Shown: piece after piece, positions 35,715 to 43,110 of the stretch
Layout: every line of letters begins with the position of its first letter
Position numbering within the stretch: position 1 is the first letter of the stretch
Notes under the pieces: generated by a model
What the model saw: only the letters and a program-made list of their open reading frames with translations
Database searches by the model: none
What the model was told of the DNA's origin: nothing
Assembly: GCF_004303025.1 (NCBI RefSeq)
Contig: NZ_PJQW01000003.1
Location: forward strand, 124,001 to 188,000
DNA: 64,000 nt
Direction of reading: 5' to 3'
From: Flavobacterium sp. J27
Lineage (GTDB): Bacteria > Bacteroidota > Bacteroidia > Flavobacteriales > Flavobacteriaceae
Made by a program: the position numbers and the translations under genes

Positions 35715-37037
35715 ATGACAACTTTAAATGTAATTTTTCAGAATAAAAGTGGGTTATCCGACAAGTTAATTTCTATTGGATTTGTTTCAGGAAGCACAAC
35801 GGCACCATTTGCAATAAGTTACCCAAATTCTAACCCGTTAGATCCTTTAGATATTGAAATCCTTCCTCTAAACCAAGAAGTAGGGAAAGGAAAATGGTAT
35901 GCTTTTGAGGATTTAAAAAAAGGAGTTTCAATAAGAAATTTTAGTGGTCGAATTTATATTTCTTATGGGCAAACGTGGTCAGTTTTAAATACGTTTTATG
36001 AACCTGCTCAAAATATTACCGATGTTAATTTTTTTCTTCGCTATGATAAAATGGAACTTACTTTTAATGGTAAAGCTAGCGACGTGGCCGATTTAACGAG
36101 TATAGATTATTGGAGTATACCGATGCAATTAACTACCTTAAAAGATGATGTTATCATACAAATTGATAAAGGAATAAAAGCTGGAGTTACTTCACAAATG
36201 ATTTATTCTAATTTGAATAATCTTACATCTACCACTCAGTCTAGACTTGCTAACGCATTACCAGCTTTGGTTCCAGGTGATTTTCATCAAAATATAAACC
36301 AGCCAGGTACAGGTTTTGCCCGAATTATTGGCCCCTCTTCTTATCCACCAATTGGTGGCGTACCTGTTATACCATATCCACTTTTTAATGATTATTTGAA
36401 TTACTTAATGACTAATTTTGGTACAAAAACAACTTTAGGGCATATAATTCCTACATTGGGAATTGGAAAAATAGCATATATAAAAGGACAATTTAATGGT
36501 GTAGGACCAAATGTGCCACTTTCAGGACCTCAAAGTGCCCAAGCGTATGATTTGACAGCTACTATAGATGACAATGGAAATGTTACCTTATCTGGAAGGG
36601 TAGGTACAACTAATACAACAATGGTGTATAAAAAAGAAGATTTGCTTAATCCCGACGGAATTTATGGAGCCAATGCGTCATTCTCTTTAAATGGTGCTAG
36701 TACTCAAAAACCAGCTAATGATGTATATGGATGGATTACAGGAGATTTATTAGCTGGATTTAATATTGGAGCAATTGGTTCGCAAACTAAAATGAATGAT
36801 GTTATGGTTGGTGCCATGTTTAGTAGTCAATGGTTTACTATTGCTAATGATCAATTGTTTAGTTATTTGCAAAGTAATAGTTCTTATTATAATCAGTATG
36901 CAGCCACTTTACAACAATTGTCTGATGCTTATAATTTTGCTTACTCCGATCGTTTTGCACCTGTTTTAGTATCATTAAACCCTGCCAATGTGGATACTTT
37001 AGAAATATCTTTTTTTAATGTAACCGAAAACAATTAA
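35715..37037 (+). CDS. GH64/thaumatin-like beta-1,3-glucanase-family protein without signal peptide
   Basis: A 440-aa protein whose motif order matches family 64 beta-1,3-glucanases. FSGRIYISYGQTWSVL corresponds to the family's SGRI-F-S strand. DKMELTF and ADLTSIDYWSIPMQL correspond to the E-T and VDF-IP region, and GTGFARIIGPSSY to the R-aP strand. The protein ends with AYNFAYSDRFAPVLVSL. Known members are secreted, yet this N-terminus (MTTLNVIFQNKSGLS) has no signal and no sorting domain. I could not confirm catalytic acids, so a binding or non-enzymatic role is possible. A -7-like TATTTTTG is at 35663-35670. Confidence 0.5.
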   Translation: MTTLNVIFQNKSGLSDKLISIGFVSGSTTAPFAISYPNSNPLDPLDIEILPLNQEVGKGKWYAFEDLKKGVSIRNFSGRIYISYGQTWSVLNTFYEPAQNITDVNFFLRYDKMELTFNGKASDVADLTSIDYWSIPMQLTTLKDDVIIQIDKGIKAGVTSQMIYSNLNNLTSTTQSRLANALPALVPGDFHQNINQPGTGFARIIGPSSYPPIGGVPVIPYPLFNDYLNYLMTNFGTKTTLGHIIPTLGIGKIAYIKGQFNGVGPNVPLSGPQSAQAYDLTATIDDNGNVTLSGRVGTTNTTMVYKKEDLLNPDGIYGANASFSLNGASTQKPANDVYGWITGDLLAGFNIGAIGSQTKMNDVMVGAMFSSQWFTIANDQLFSYLQSNSSYYNQYAATLQQLSDAYNFAYSDRFAPVLVSLNPANVDTLEISFFNVTENN

Positions 37038-37209
37038 TCTCAAACCAAGAGGATTGTTTTTTCAATTTAAAAGTGTTTTTTGTTTGGTTCCATTCGTTGC
37101 TCGTTTTGTGACTAAAAAGTTGGTGCTCATGGTTATTTGTTCGTTTTTACTACAATTCATTTTTAGCTTTATATAACAAATTAATAGTTTGCTAAATTAA
37201 TTTTTAAGT

Positions 37210-37268
37210 AGTGGAGTTCAGAAACCATGTAAAAAACGAGGCGTATTCTGAAAAGCCTAATGAGTAAG
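37210..37268 (+). ncRNA. Conserved 5' leader, copy A, predicted H-type pseudoknot
   Basis: This 59-nt block is almost identical to 37952-38011. TTCAG (37217-37221) can pair with CTGAA (37248-37252), and AGGC (37239-37242) with GCCT (37255-37258). The order of the four segments gives an H-type pseudoknot. The stems are short, but all four segments are conserved in both copies. It ends 24 nt before the chosen ATG. It could be a riboswitch-like or regulatory leader; I cannot match it to a known class. Confidence 0.55.
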
Positions 37269-37292
37269 AATAAACAAATAAATTTAAATAAA

Positions 37293-37748
37293 ATGATAAC
37301 AACTAATGTATTTCAATTATCTGCTGTAAGCCAAAATGATGTAGAAGCTGCTGACGGAAGCAAAATATTTTGCACACTCGCAAAAATTACGAATGGAACT
37401 TTAAGAACAGGATCTTTTCCAATTAATGAAGCAGTCCATTTACCAACACCTCCAGGTCAAAACAGTTCAGGAGATACCCCTTCATGGTTTTTGATTCCTG
37501 AAAACAACATCTTAGAAACTTCATTTGAGCTAGAAATTAATTGCCCTTCTGATTCTAATTATCCAGTTACTAAAATAACGGTAAAAGCTTCCGATGTTCA
37601 AAAATGGGCAAACATACCTTATAATGAAAGAGAGAATCAAATTTATCAAGAAGGAAAAAATGGAATTTTTGGATTCGCGCAAGAAGGCCCAAATGGATTA
37701 ATTTATACCATTACTGCTGGAGTTTTAAATCCTCAATTACAAGGTTAA
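37293..37748 (+). CDS. Hypothetical 151-aa protein with conserved leader
   Basis: I do not recognise a family. The mature-looking protein has a beta-rich body (FELEINCPSDSNYPVTKITV, IFGFAQEGPNGLIYTITAG) with two cysteines. It has no signal peptide and an alpha stretch NIPYNERENQIYQEGKNG. An upstream ATG at 37260 is in frame, but it lies within the conserved leader block. The second leader copy has no ATG there, so I place the start at 37293 (MITTNVFQLSAVSQNDVEAADG). The N-terminus is unusually polar for an exported protein. It sits between the GH64-like gene and another orphan with the same leader. Confidence 0.6.
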   Translation: MITTNVFQLSAVSQNDVEAADGSKIFCTLAKITNGTLRTGSFPINEAVHLPTPPGQNSSGDTPSWFLIPENNILETSFELEINCPSDSNYPVTKITVKASDVQKWANIPYNERENQIYQEGKNGIFGFAQEGPNGLIYTITAGVLNPQLQG

Positions 37749-37782
37749 ATCTAAAATAAGGTTTTGTTATGTTTAATTTGTT

Positions 37783-37815
37783 AAAGAGACTAATTGATAA
37801 ATAGTCTCTTTTTTG
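37783..37815 (+). terminator. Terminator after the 151-aa protein gene
   Basis: AAGAGACT and AGTCTCTT form an 8-10 bp stem around AATTGATAAAT, followed by a T run. It separates the two leader-bearing genes into independent units. Confidence 0.8.
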
Positions 37816-37951
37816 CGATTTTACTTGTTTTGTAAATCAGGTATTTTTATTTGGAAAAAAAGTGTTTTTACTTTATTGTAAATCAGTTATTTGTGCTCTG
37901 TTTTTTTCTGTGGTTTAAAAGTAATTTTACAACGTAATATTACAACAACCA

Positions 37952-38011
37952 AGTGAAGTTCAGAAATCACATTAAAAAACGAGGCGCAACCTGAAAAGCC
38001 TTACGAGTAAG
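37952..38011 (+). ncRNA. Conserved 5' leader, copy B, predicted H-type pseudoknot
   Basis: This is the counterpart of 37210-37268. TTCAG (37959-37963) pairs with CTGAA (37991-37995), and AGGC (37982-37985) with GCCT (37998-38001). The core AAAAAACGAGGCG and the end GAGTAAG are also shared. The block ends 20 nt before the ATG. A -7-like TAATTTTA is at 37922-37929, so the block would lie in the 5' UTR. Confidence 0.55.
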
Positions 38012-38031
38012 GATACAAATAAGCAAAAATT

Positions 38032-38373
38032 ATGACTGCACAATTTGAATGGAAATTAGAAGCCTACCAAAAACAAGGTAATTTATGGCTGAGATGGAGT
38101 ACTAATGCTCCTTTTAGAGCACAACAAGGAAGAATATATGTTTATAAGGGAGGTTTTCCTTCTAACCCAACAGACAATGATAAAAAATGGACTTGGGATA
38201 CCGATCATAATCATGATTGGGACACTGGTTTAGTTTGGGGAACAGGTTGGAACTGTGCTTATATAGCGGAAGCTCCTAAAAACGGACCTTATGTCTATTT
38301 TATGAAATTAACTACTGACGCTAAAATGGGACCAGATGTGGCTAAGGTAGTTGAAGCTAGTGAAGTAAATTAA
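38032..38373 (+). CDS. Hypothetical 113-aa tryptophan-rich protein with conserved leader
   Basis: I do not recognise a family. The small acidic-to-neutral protein has no signal peptide. It is rich in Trp, Gly and Asp (NLWLRWSTNAPF, DKKWTWDTDHNHDWDTG, LVWGTGWNCAYIAEAP), with strands GRIYVYKGGFP and YVYFMKLTTD, suggesting a compact beta-sandwich. The aromatic clusters could serve ligand or carbohydrate binding; that is an inference. A single cysteine is present. It has its own leader and a strong terminator, so it is a monocistronic unit. Confidence 0.6.
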   Translation: MTAQFEWKLEAYQKQGNLWLRWSTNAPFRAQQGRIYVYKGGFPSNPTDNDKKWTWDTDHNHDWDTGLVWGTGWNCAYIAEAPKNGPYVYFMKLTTDAKMGPDVAKVVEASEVN

Positions 38374-38397
38374 TTTTTTATAAAAGACATTTACCTT

Positions 38398-38436
38398 AAA
38401 ATCCCCATAAATGAAAATATTTTATGGGGATTTTTT
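38398..38436. terminator. Strong bidirectional terminator
   Basis: AAAATCCCCATAAA and TTTTATGGGGATTTT form a long stem with an 8-nt loop, flanked by A and T runs. It separates the 113-aa gene from the end of the convergent GbsR-linked operon. Confidence 0.85.
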
Positions 38437-38455
38437 AAAAATAGGATAAAGTGAA

Positions 38456-38908
38456 TTATTTCTTTTCTGAAATTCTTTTCAAAATTGTATTTCTAGAGCT
38501 AAGAAAGTTTTTTAAATGGTTTTTTAATAACAATTTATCAAATAACTTTCCAAAAATGCCATAAGGGGTTTCATATTCTAAAATATCTTGCATTATGGTT
38601 ATTCCATTTTGTTCTTCAAACAAATGCGTATGTTTAAAAGCTTTAAAGTGTCCTTTTAATTGTTCGTCTACAAAAGAATTTGGATACTCCATTTGGCTAA
38701 TGATACTTTGATGTTTAATATACAAACCAAAATGTTTCCCTTTCCAGGTTACTGTCTCTCCTAACTCGATTAATCCTGAAGTTTTACCTGCAATGGCTTT
38801 CTCTTTTGTTTTGGTTGCCGATTGTTGATGTATATCAATGTTTCTTGCTATATCAAAAGCAATATGGCAAGGTGCTTTAATTCTGGTTGTAAGATGTATG
38901 GTTGTCAT
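38456..38908 (-). CDS. SRPBCC-family ligand-binding protein
   Basis: A 150-aa helix-grip fold protein. The N-terminal strand plus helix (IHLTTRIKAPCHIAFDIARN), the middle GETVTWKGKHFGLYIKHQS and the terminal helix FGKLFDKLLLKNHLKNFLSSR are typical of SRPBCC/polyketide-cyclase-like proteins. These bind hydrophobic ligands. Related proteins often stand beside TIGR01777 reductases, as here. It is the last gene of the minus-strand operon under the GbsR-type regulator, 17 bp after the small membrane gene. The ligand is unknown. Confidence 0.8.
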   Translation of the reverse strand: MTTIHLTTRIKAPCHIAFDIARNIDIHQQSATKTKEKAIAGKTSGLIELGETVTWKGKHFGLYIKHQSIISQMEYPNSFVDEQLKGHFKAFKHTHLFEEQNGITIMQDILEYETPYGIFGKLFDKLLLKNHLKNFLSSRNTILKRISEKK

Positions 38909-38925
38909 GATTTTAAATAAAAGAG

Positions 38926-39312
38926 TTAGCCATTAACCACAACAGTTTGTGTTTTTCGACTTGCTTTTGCTTTCCTTTTTCCTCTAAAAAATAAATATAA
39001 GTTTAAAAATAACATGATGCCTAAATAAATTGAAAAACCACCTATTTTATAACTTAAGTTTTCTATTAAAGATTGATAGGAATTATCACTGATGCTCATT
39101 TCTAAAATACGAAATGCAAAACCAATATTTAGGAGATAAAAGCCAGTTTCGAAAAGTTTATTAGTAGCTAAAGCAATTTCTTCACGCCCATTAAAGATAT
39201 CGAGCATATAAATTTTACTGTTTTTGAAAAGGGTTTTCGAAACATAAAAGGTTAAAAACATAACTACTGGGATATAAATAGCGTAGCCAATTAAAATTTT
39301 TGAAGTTTCCAT
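38926..39312 (-). CDS. Small integral membrane protein, paralog of its neighbour
   Basis: A 128-aa membrane protein with about three spans: the start IGYAIYIPVVMFLTFYVSKTLF, the middle TGFYLLNIGFAFRILEMSI and GGFSIYLGIMLFLNLYLFF. The tail is basic (RGKRKAKASRKTQ). It shares the xYLLNIG block and an LNLYLFF/LNIFLL end with the 114-aa protein encoded next, so the two are paralogs. It is an operon member with no known function. Confidence 0.7.
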   Translation of the reverse strand: METSKILIGYAIYIPVVMFLTFYVSKTLFKNSKIYMLDIFNGREEIALATNKLFETGFYLLNIGFAFRILEMSISDNSYQSLIENLSYKIGGFSIYLGIMLFLNLYLFFRGKRKAKASRKTQTVVVNG

Positions 39313-39322
39313 AATGTGTAAT

Positions 39323-39667
39323 TTAAATTAATTTTTTAATGAATTTAGTGAGTAAAAAAATGTTGAGGTAATGCATAAAAGCAATGGTAATAATGATAAT
39401 AGCCGATTTTGATGCAATAATTTCAATTAAGTTTTCAAAAGAAATTATTTTTTGCCATGAAATAATTGTCATAGCACAATAACCAATATTTAACAGATAA
39501 TATCCAATGAGCAACATTTGATTGATTCTTTGACAAAGTGCTTCATGATTAGGAATTAATTGGGCAACGTAAATATTTCCGTTGTCATAACATACTTTTC
39601 CCACTTTTAGGATAATGAAACATGTAATGCTAAAATAAATTAGGTAGCCAATGATATTGAGATTCAT
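39323..39667 (-). CDS. Small integral membrane protein, paralog of its neighbour
   Basis: A 114-aa protein with about three membrane spans (NIIGYLIYFSITCFIILKVG, IGYYLLNIGYCAMTIISW and IIITIAFMHYLNIFLLTKFI). It is related to the 128-aa protein encoded 10 bp downstream. Its ATG overlaps the stop of the reductase gene in an ATGA arrangement (39664-39667), so translation is coupled. The function is unknown. Confidence 0.7.
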   Translation of the reverse strand: MNLNIIGYLIYFSITCFIILKVGKVCYDNGNIYVAQLIPNHEALCQRINQMLLIGYYLLNIGYCAMTIISWQKIISFENLIEIIASKSAIIIITIAFMHYLNIFLLTKFIKKLI

Positions 39668-40572
39668 GATACTAAATCTGAAATTGTTTTTTCTAAGGTG
39701 TCAAATTGAAACTGAAATCCTTCTTGAAGTAATCGATCCGGAATCACATTTCGACTTTTTAATACTAATTCGGTTTCGGTACCAATGAATTTTGCCCCTA
39801 ATTTTAAAATTGGAGTTGGAGTAGAAAAACCAAAAGGCATCCCATGACTTTTTCGCAATTGCTTCATAAATGTTGTATTTGCTATTGGTGTTGGGCTTAC
39901 AATATTAACAACACCAGTTAATTGATGATCCAAAATAAATGCTATAGCACTAGCAAAATCATATTCGTGTATCCAACTAATAAATTGGTTGCCTTTGCCT
40001 TGTTTACCACCAAATCCTAGCAGAGTCAGTCGCTTTAAAGGAATAAAAGCTCCTCCATTTTTACCTAAAACAATAGATGTACGTAACGCTGTTTTTAAGG
40101 TGTTTTTGGTAGGTACTTCAAAAAAAGTTTGTTCCCAAGTCTTGGCCACATTCATTGAAAAATCTTCTCCAATTTCTCCATTACGTTCTGTCATTTGTTT
40201 GTCTTCCGAATGTCTGTAAATGGTGGCCGTTGATGAATTTAACCAATGTTGAGGCGGGTTTTTGCAACTTAAAACCGCAATATTTAAAATGGCAGTACTA
40301 TCAATTCGAGAATCTAAAATCTTTTTTTTATTGGCTTCTGTATAACGACAATCAACCGATTTTCCTGCTAAATTAATTAAAGCTGTTGCATTTTCTAATT
40401 CGGTTTCCCAACCAGTAAGCGTTTTGGCATCCCAATGGACATATTTTACATGGTTTCTATCTTCAGATTTTCCACGCGTTAACACCACTATTTCATCACA
40501 TTTATGTCTGAAAAAACGAACTAAGACGTTACCTAAAAATCCAGTTCCAGCAGCTATGACAATTTTTTTCAT
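39664..40572 (-). CDS. TIGR01777-family NAD(P)-binding epimerase/reductase
   Basis: A 302-aa atypical short-chain dehydrogenase of the YfcH-like TIGR01777 group. The dinucleotide-binding GTGFLGN lies at residues 9-15, and ALINLAGKSVDCRYTEANKK and WLNSSTATIYRH occupy the active-site region. The C-terminal DUF1731-like tail contains KSRNVIPDRLLQEGFQF. The family's substrate is unknown, although its co-occurrence with SRPBCC, DCC and DUF2071 genes is a recurring theme in bacterial stress and light-response clusters. It lies 3 bp after the DCC-protein gene. Confidence 0.88.
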   Translation of the reverse strand: MKKIVIAAGTGFLGNVLVRFFRHKCDEIVVLTRGKSEDRNHVKYVHWDAKTLTGWETELENATALINLAGKSVDCRYTEANKKKILDSRIDSTAILNIAVLSCKNPPQHWLNSSTATIYRHSEDKQMTERNGEIGEDFSMNVAKTWEQTFFEVPTKNTLKTALRTSIVLGKNGGAFIPLKRLTLLGFGGKQGKGNQFISWIHEYDFASAIAFILDHQLTGVVNIVSPTPIANTTFMKQLRKSHGMPFGFSTPTPILKLGAKFIGTETELVLKSRNVIPDRLLQEGFQFQFDTLEKTISDLVS

Positions 40573-40575
40573 TTT

Positions 40576-41397
40576 TTAAAAATTTAATAAGAAGGGTAAC
40601 GCTAAGATGCGATACAAAATCCACGTTAATGTTAGGTGTTTTGGTAATTGTAACAGGTTGATTCTTCTGTAATGTTCTAGAATCATTAGGTTTACGGTTA
40701 TGCCAAACCAACCTAGAGTAATGTATTCATGGAGAACTACAAATTGATTTAGAATAAGTATTGGAAGTAAAAACAAACTTCCTATTACAGAAACAGTAAT
40801 TAAATTTCCAATATAATGGAGTTGGTCTTGTTTGTTTATCTTACGAATAAAAAGATATTGAAAACCAATTTGCCCCAAGGCTAATGCTAATTCTTTGCTA
40901 AAAAGAGTATTTGATAAGAAAGACAATAATTTGGCATATTGGAATAGTACAAAAGCTGTAAATAAAATTGTTAAAATTATATATGAAATGCGATAAGCAA
41001 CATTAAAATCGGGTGTGCATTCTAGCTTATTTGAATCGTTTATTTTGCTAGGTGCAATTACTTTCCGATTGTAAGAAATAAACTTGTATAGCTTTCTCAA
41101 CAGGTAGTTGACTGGTTTCCAATTGCCTATTTTTTCAATCCAAGGGAAAGAGAAGCCAATTATTTTTAATAAACTGTCAATTCCATATACAACTTTTTTA
41201 TTCATGTTATCTATTAAAGCAATTTCATTTTTCGCTTTATCTACATCTATATAGGTTTGTTCTTTATCAGTTAAAGCAACAAATGCTTTCCGCCCATTTT
41301 CATCTAGCATCTTGGCTTTGATGAACCCAGCAGTGTATAAATTGCACATAGGGCAATCTTCGTCATAGAGTAATGTGTGGTTCGTTAAGGTTTTCAT
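40576..41397 (-). CDS. DCC-family (DUF393) thiol-disulphide oxidoreductase fused to a membrane domain
   Basis: A 273-aa protein. The N-terminal DCC domain has a redox CPMC motif (C15, C18 in LLYDEDCPMCNLYT). It also shows the family's YGIDSLLKIIG and FSFPWIEKIGNWKPVNYL region. From about residue 130 there are four to five membrane segments. DCC proteins are thioredoxin-like, and the membrane fusion is a known variant. It overlaps the preceding gene by 35 bp, an unusually long same-strand overlap. It forms a tight block with the TIGR01777 gene 3 bp downstream. Confidence 0.82.
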   Translation of the reverse strand: MKTLTNHTLLYDEDCPMCNLYTAGFIKAKMLDENGRKAFVALTDKEQTYIDVDKAKNEIALIDNMNKKVVYGIDSLLKIIGFSFPWIEKIGNWKPVNYLLRKLYKFISYNRKVIAPSKINDSNKLECTPDFNVAYRISYIILTILFTAFVLFQYAKLLSFLSNTLFSKELALALGQIGFQYLFIRKINKQDQLHYIGNLITVSVIGSLFLLPILILNQFVVLHEYITLGWFGITVNLMILEHYRRINLLQLPKHLTLTWILYRILALPFLLNF

Positions 41398-41737
41398 TTT
41401 CTGTAACTATTTTATTTAGAATTATATAGAAGTAAGTGGCAGCAATCCAAGGAGTTATAAGTGTTATAGCGTAAAAGAGTTCAAAATGAATAAGAATAAA
41501 TTTACTTTTGAATATCCAAAAGAGAATTAACGATTCAATGAAAGTCAAGCCCCAATACACTGTTAAATATCTTTTGGCTTTAATAGATTTGTTATAAAAA
41601 GAATAACTCAAATAGATAGCAGAAACAATTTGTACAAAACCCAAGAATAACAACCCAATTGGACCTCCATAAAAAGTAACCATAAGAATTAATGCAGTAA
41701 AAAAAGTGACTTTGTTAATTTTAATTAGTGTTTTCAT
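41363..41737 (-). CDS. Four-span membrane protein (operon module)
   Basis: A 124-aa integral membrane protein with four predicted segments. The core FYGGPIGLLFLGFVQIVSAI is followed by tyrosine-rich segments. The same layout appears in the N-terminal half of the DUF2071 protein encoded upstream and in the 110-aa protein, so the three share one membrane module. Its ATG overlaps the upstream stop (ATGA, 41734-41737), and its own end overlaps the DCC gene start by 35 bp. The function is unknown. Confidence 0.7.
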   Translation of the reverse strand: MKTLIKINKVTFFTALILMVTFYGGPIGLLFLGFVQIVSAIYLSYSFYNKSIKAKRYLTVYWGLTFIESLILFWIFKSKFILIHFELFYAITLITPWIAATYFYIILNKIVTENENLNEPHITL

Positions 41738-42720
41738 GATATTCTTTTTTTATTTTCAACACTTATTTCAGAACCTTTCGCTACAATTACAGAAGATGGA
41801 TCTGTATTTTTTAGAAATCCAAAATCCGATCCATACACTGCTTCGAAATCAACTTTTATTTCGGTTTCAACTACTTTGTGTTGTTCCCATTTAGGATGTT
41901 TTACTTCATATTCAAAAGTAGTAGTGTCGTTTTTTTTAGTATATCCAAAGTAATGTTCGCAAATAAAATGTGCTTCAGAGTTTTCCTCAATAGGAAGTAA
42001 TTCCTTTTCTGTAATCAGTTCGATTGTATTCCAAAAATTATTGTATTTCCATTGGTAACTTAATTTAGAATTATTTTCTGATGGTAAACTACTATGTTTC
42101 ATAGGTAAGGTTTGATAATGTTCTTTATAAATGGTATTGGCAACTAATGTTAGGGCTGGTTTTGGGACTATTTCTTTAATAAAAACGACACCTCGTTTCC
42201 ATTCATTATTCTCAAAACGTTTAACATAAAAACGCAAATTCACTTCTTCAAAGTTACTGTGGAAAGGAATCTTCCAACCTAATAGTTTCGTATTTTGGAA
42301 TAGAAAGCCAACTAAACTCACGTAGTGTTTTCCATTGTAATCATCTAGCTCGGTGCCTTTTGGTATGTGTTTTTCTAAAATAGAAGGATTAATTTCATAA
42401 TTAATTAAAGCCAGATTTTTCCAGTTGGCTGTTAGAAAACTAACTGATTTTCTTCTGTGAAAATGAATAATATAAGTTAGAAAGAAAATTAAAGTAATAG
42501 GAATTAAAAAAAGCCATCCAAAGCCACCATCCCAAAATGTGAAAAATATAATAACTAAAACAAAATAGATATAGATTAATTTGTTTTTAGGGTCGTGTAA
42601 TAAAAAAAGAAAGGCAGCAATAACTTGAAAGATTCCAGTGAAAGCAATTCCATAACCACCAAAAAGTAAAAAGAGAAGTGCTATTATATTAATAAATTTG
42701 ATGTATTTTAAGAATTCCAT
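41734..42720 (-). CDS. Four-span membrane module fused to DUF2071 domain
   Basis: A 328-aa protein. The first 90 residues form four membrane segments (FGGYGIAFTGIFQVIAAFLF and others). The rest (about 95-328) is a DUF2071/YqjF-type domain. The evidence is LTANWKNLALINYEINPSIL, HIPKGTELDDYNGKHYVSLV and NFEEVNLRFYVKR, with the strand WKRGVVFIKEIVPKPALTLV. DUF2071 has an acetoacetate-decarboxylase-like fold of unknown activity, and in most genomes it is not fused to a membrane module. It starts 3 bp after the 110-aa gene's stop. Confidence 0.8.
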   Translation of the reverse strand: MEFLKYIKFINIIALLFLLFGGYGIAFTGIFQVIAAFLFLLHDPKNKLIYIYFVLVIIFFTFWDGGFGWLFLIPITLIFFLTYIIHFHRRKSVSFLTANWKNLALINYEINPSILEKHIPKGTELDDYNGKHYVSLVGFLFQNTKLLGWKIPFHSNFEEVNLRFYVKRFENNEWKRGVVFIKEIVPKPALTLVANTIYKEHYQTLPMKHSSLPSENNSKLSYQWKYNNFWNTIELITEKELLPIEENSEAHFICEHYFGYTKKNDTTTFEYEVKHPKWEQHKVVETEIKVDFEAVYGSDFGFLKNTDPSSVIVAKGSEISVENKKRIS

Positions 42721-42723
42721 AAC

Positions 42724-43056
42724 TTAGTTGTTAGTGTTATAAATAATTACAGAGAGATAAACCGTTAAAATAAGTGGAATGGGTACCAGTATATAAGTAA
42801 TGATGTCGATGTAATTGAATCTGGCATTTAGTATCCAAGTAAAAAAGAATAAACCAACGCTTCCTGCATAAAGTTGTAAACTCTTATTAGAAGGTGCTTC
42901 AAATAACATTTTTAACCCTAAAATAATTTGAATTAGACCAGTTAATATCGTAGAAACAGCAGCGTAAAACAAAAATACTTCATCTAAACAGCCTAAAAAT
43001 AAAAGTATAATGGGTAGACCTATAGCAAAAGTATTCCAATATTTAATTGTTTTCAT
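42724..43056 (-). CDS. Four-span membrane protein (first gene of the GbsR-linked operon)
   Basis: A 110-aa integral membrane protein with four segments (FAIGLPIILLFLGCLDEVFL, AAVSTILTGLIQIILGLKML and two more). It resembles the neighbouring 124-aa protein and the N-terminus of the DUF2071 protein. It is the first gene after the operator at 43071-43098, which lies 15 bp upstream of its ATG. The function is unknown. Confidence 0.7.
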   Translation of the reverse strand: MKTIKYWNTFAIGLPIILLFLGCLDEVFLFYAAVSTILTGLIQIILGLKMLFEAPSNKSLQLYAGSVGLFFFTWILNARFNYIDIITYILVPIPLILTVYLSVIIYNTNN

Positions 43057-43070
43057 AATTCTTATTTTTT

Positions 43071-43098
43071 TAAACTTTCAGAAAAAAATGAAAGTTTA
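43071..43098. promoter_or_regulatory. Perfect palindromic operator, copy 1 (GbsR-type regulator)
   Basis: TAAACTTTCA (43071-43080), an 8-bp spacer and TGAAAGTTTA (43089-43098). The arms match perfectly. An identical pair with the same spacer length is at 43665-43692. It sits between the regulator's stop and the start of the membrane-protein operon, where a bound dimer would block or activate that operon. Confidence 0.8.
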
Positions 43099-43110
43099 AA
43101 TTAAAATTTT

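Noticed and set aside
37210-38011. Integron attC-like sites around small orphan genes
   Set aside because: The repeated blocks precede genes and contain AGGCG and GCCT segments, but lack the GTTRRRY/RYYYAAC core pair. No integrase gene is present.
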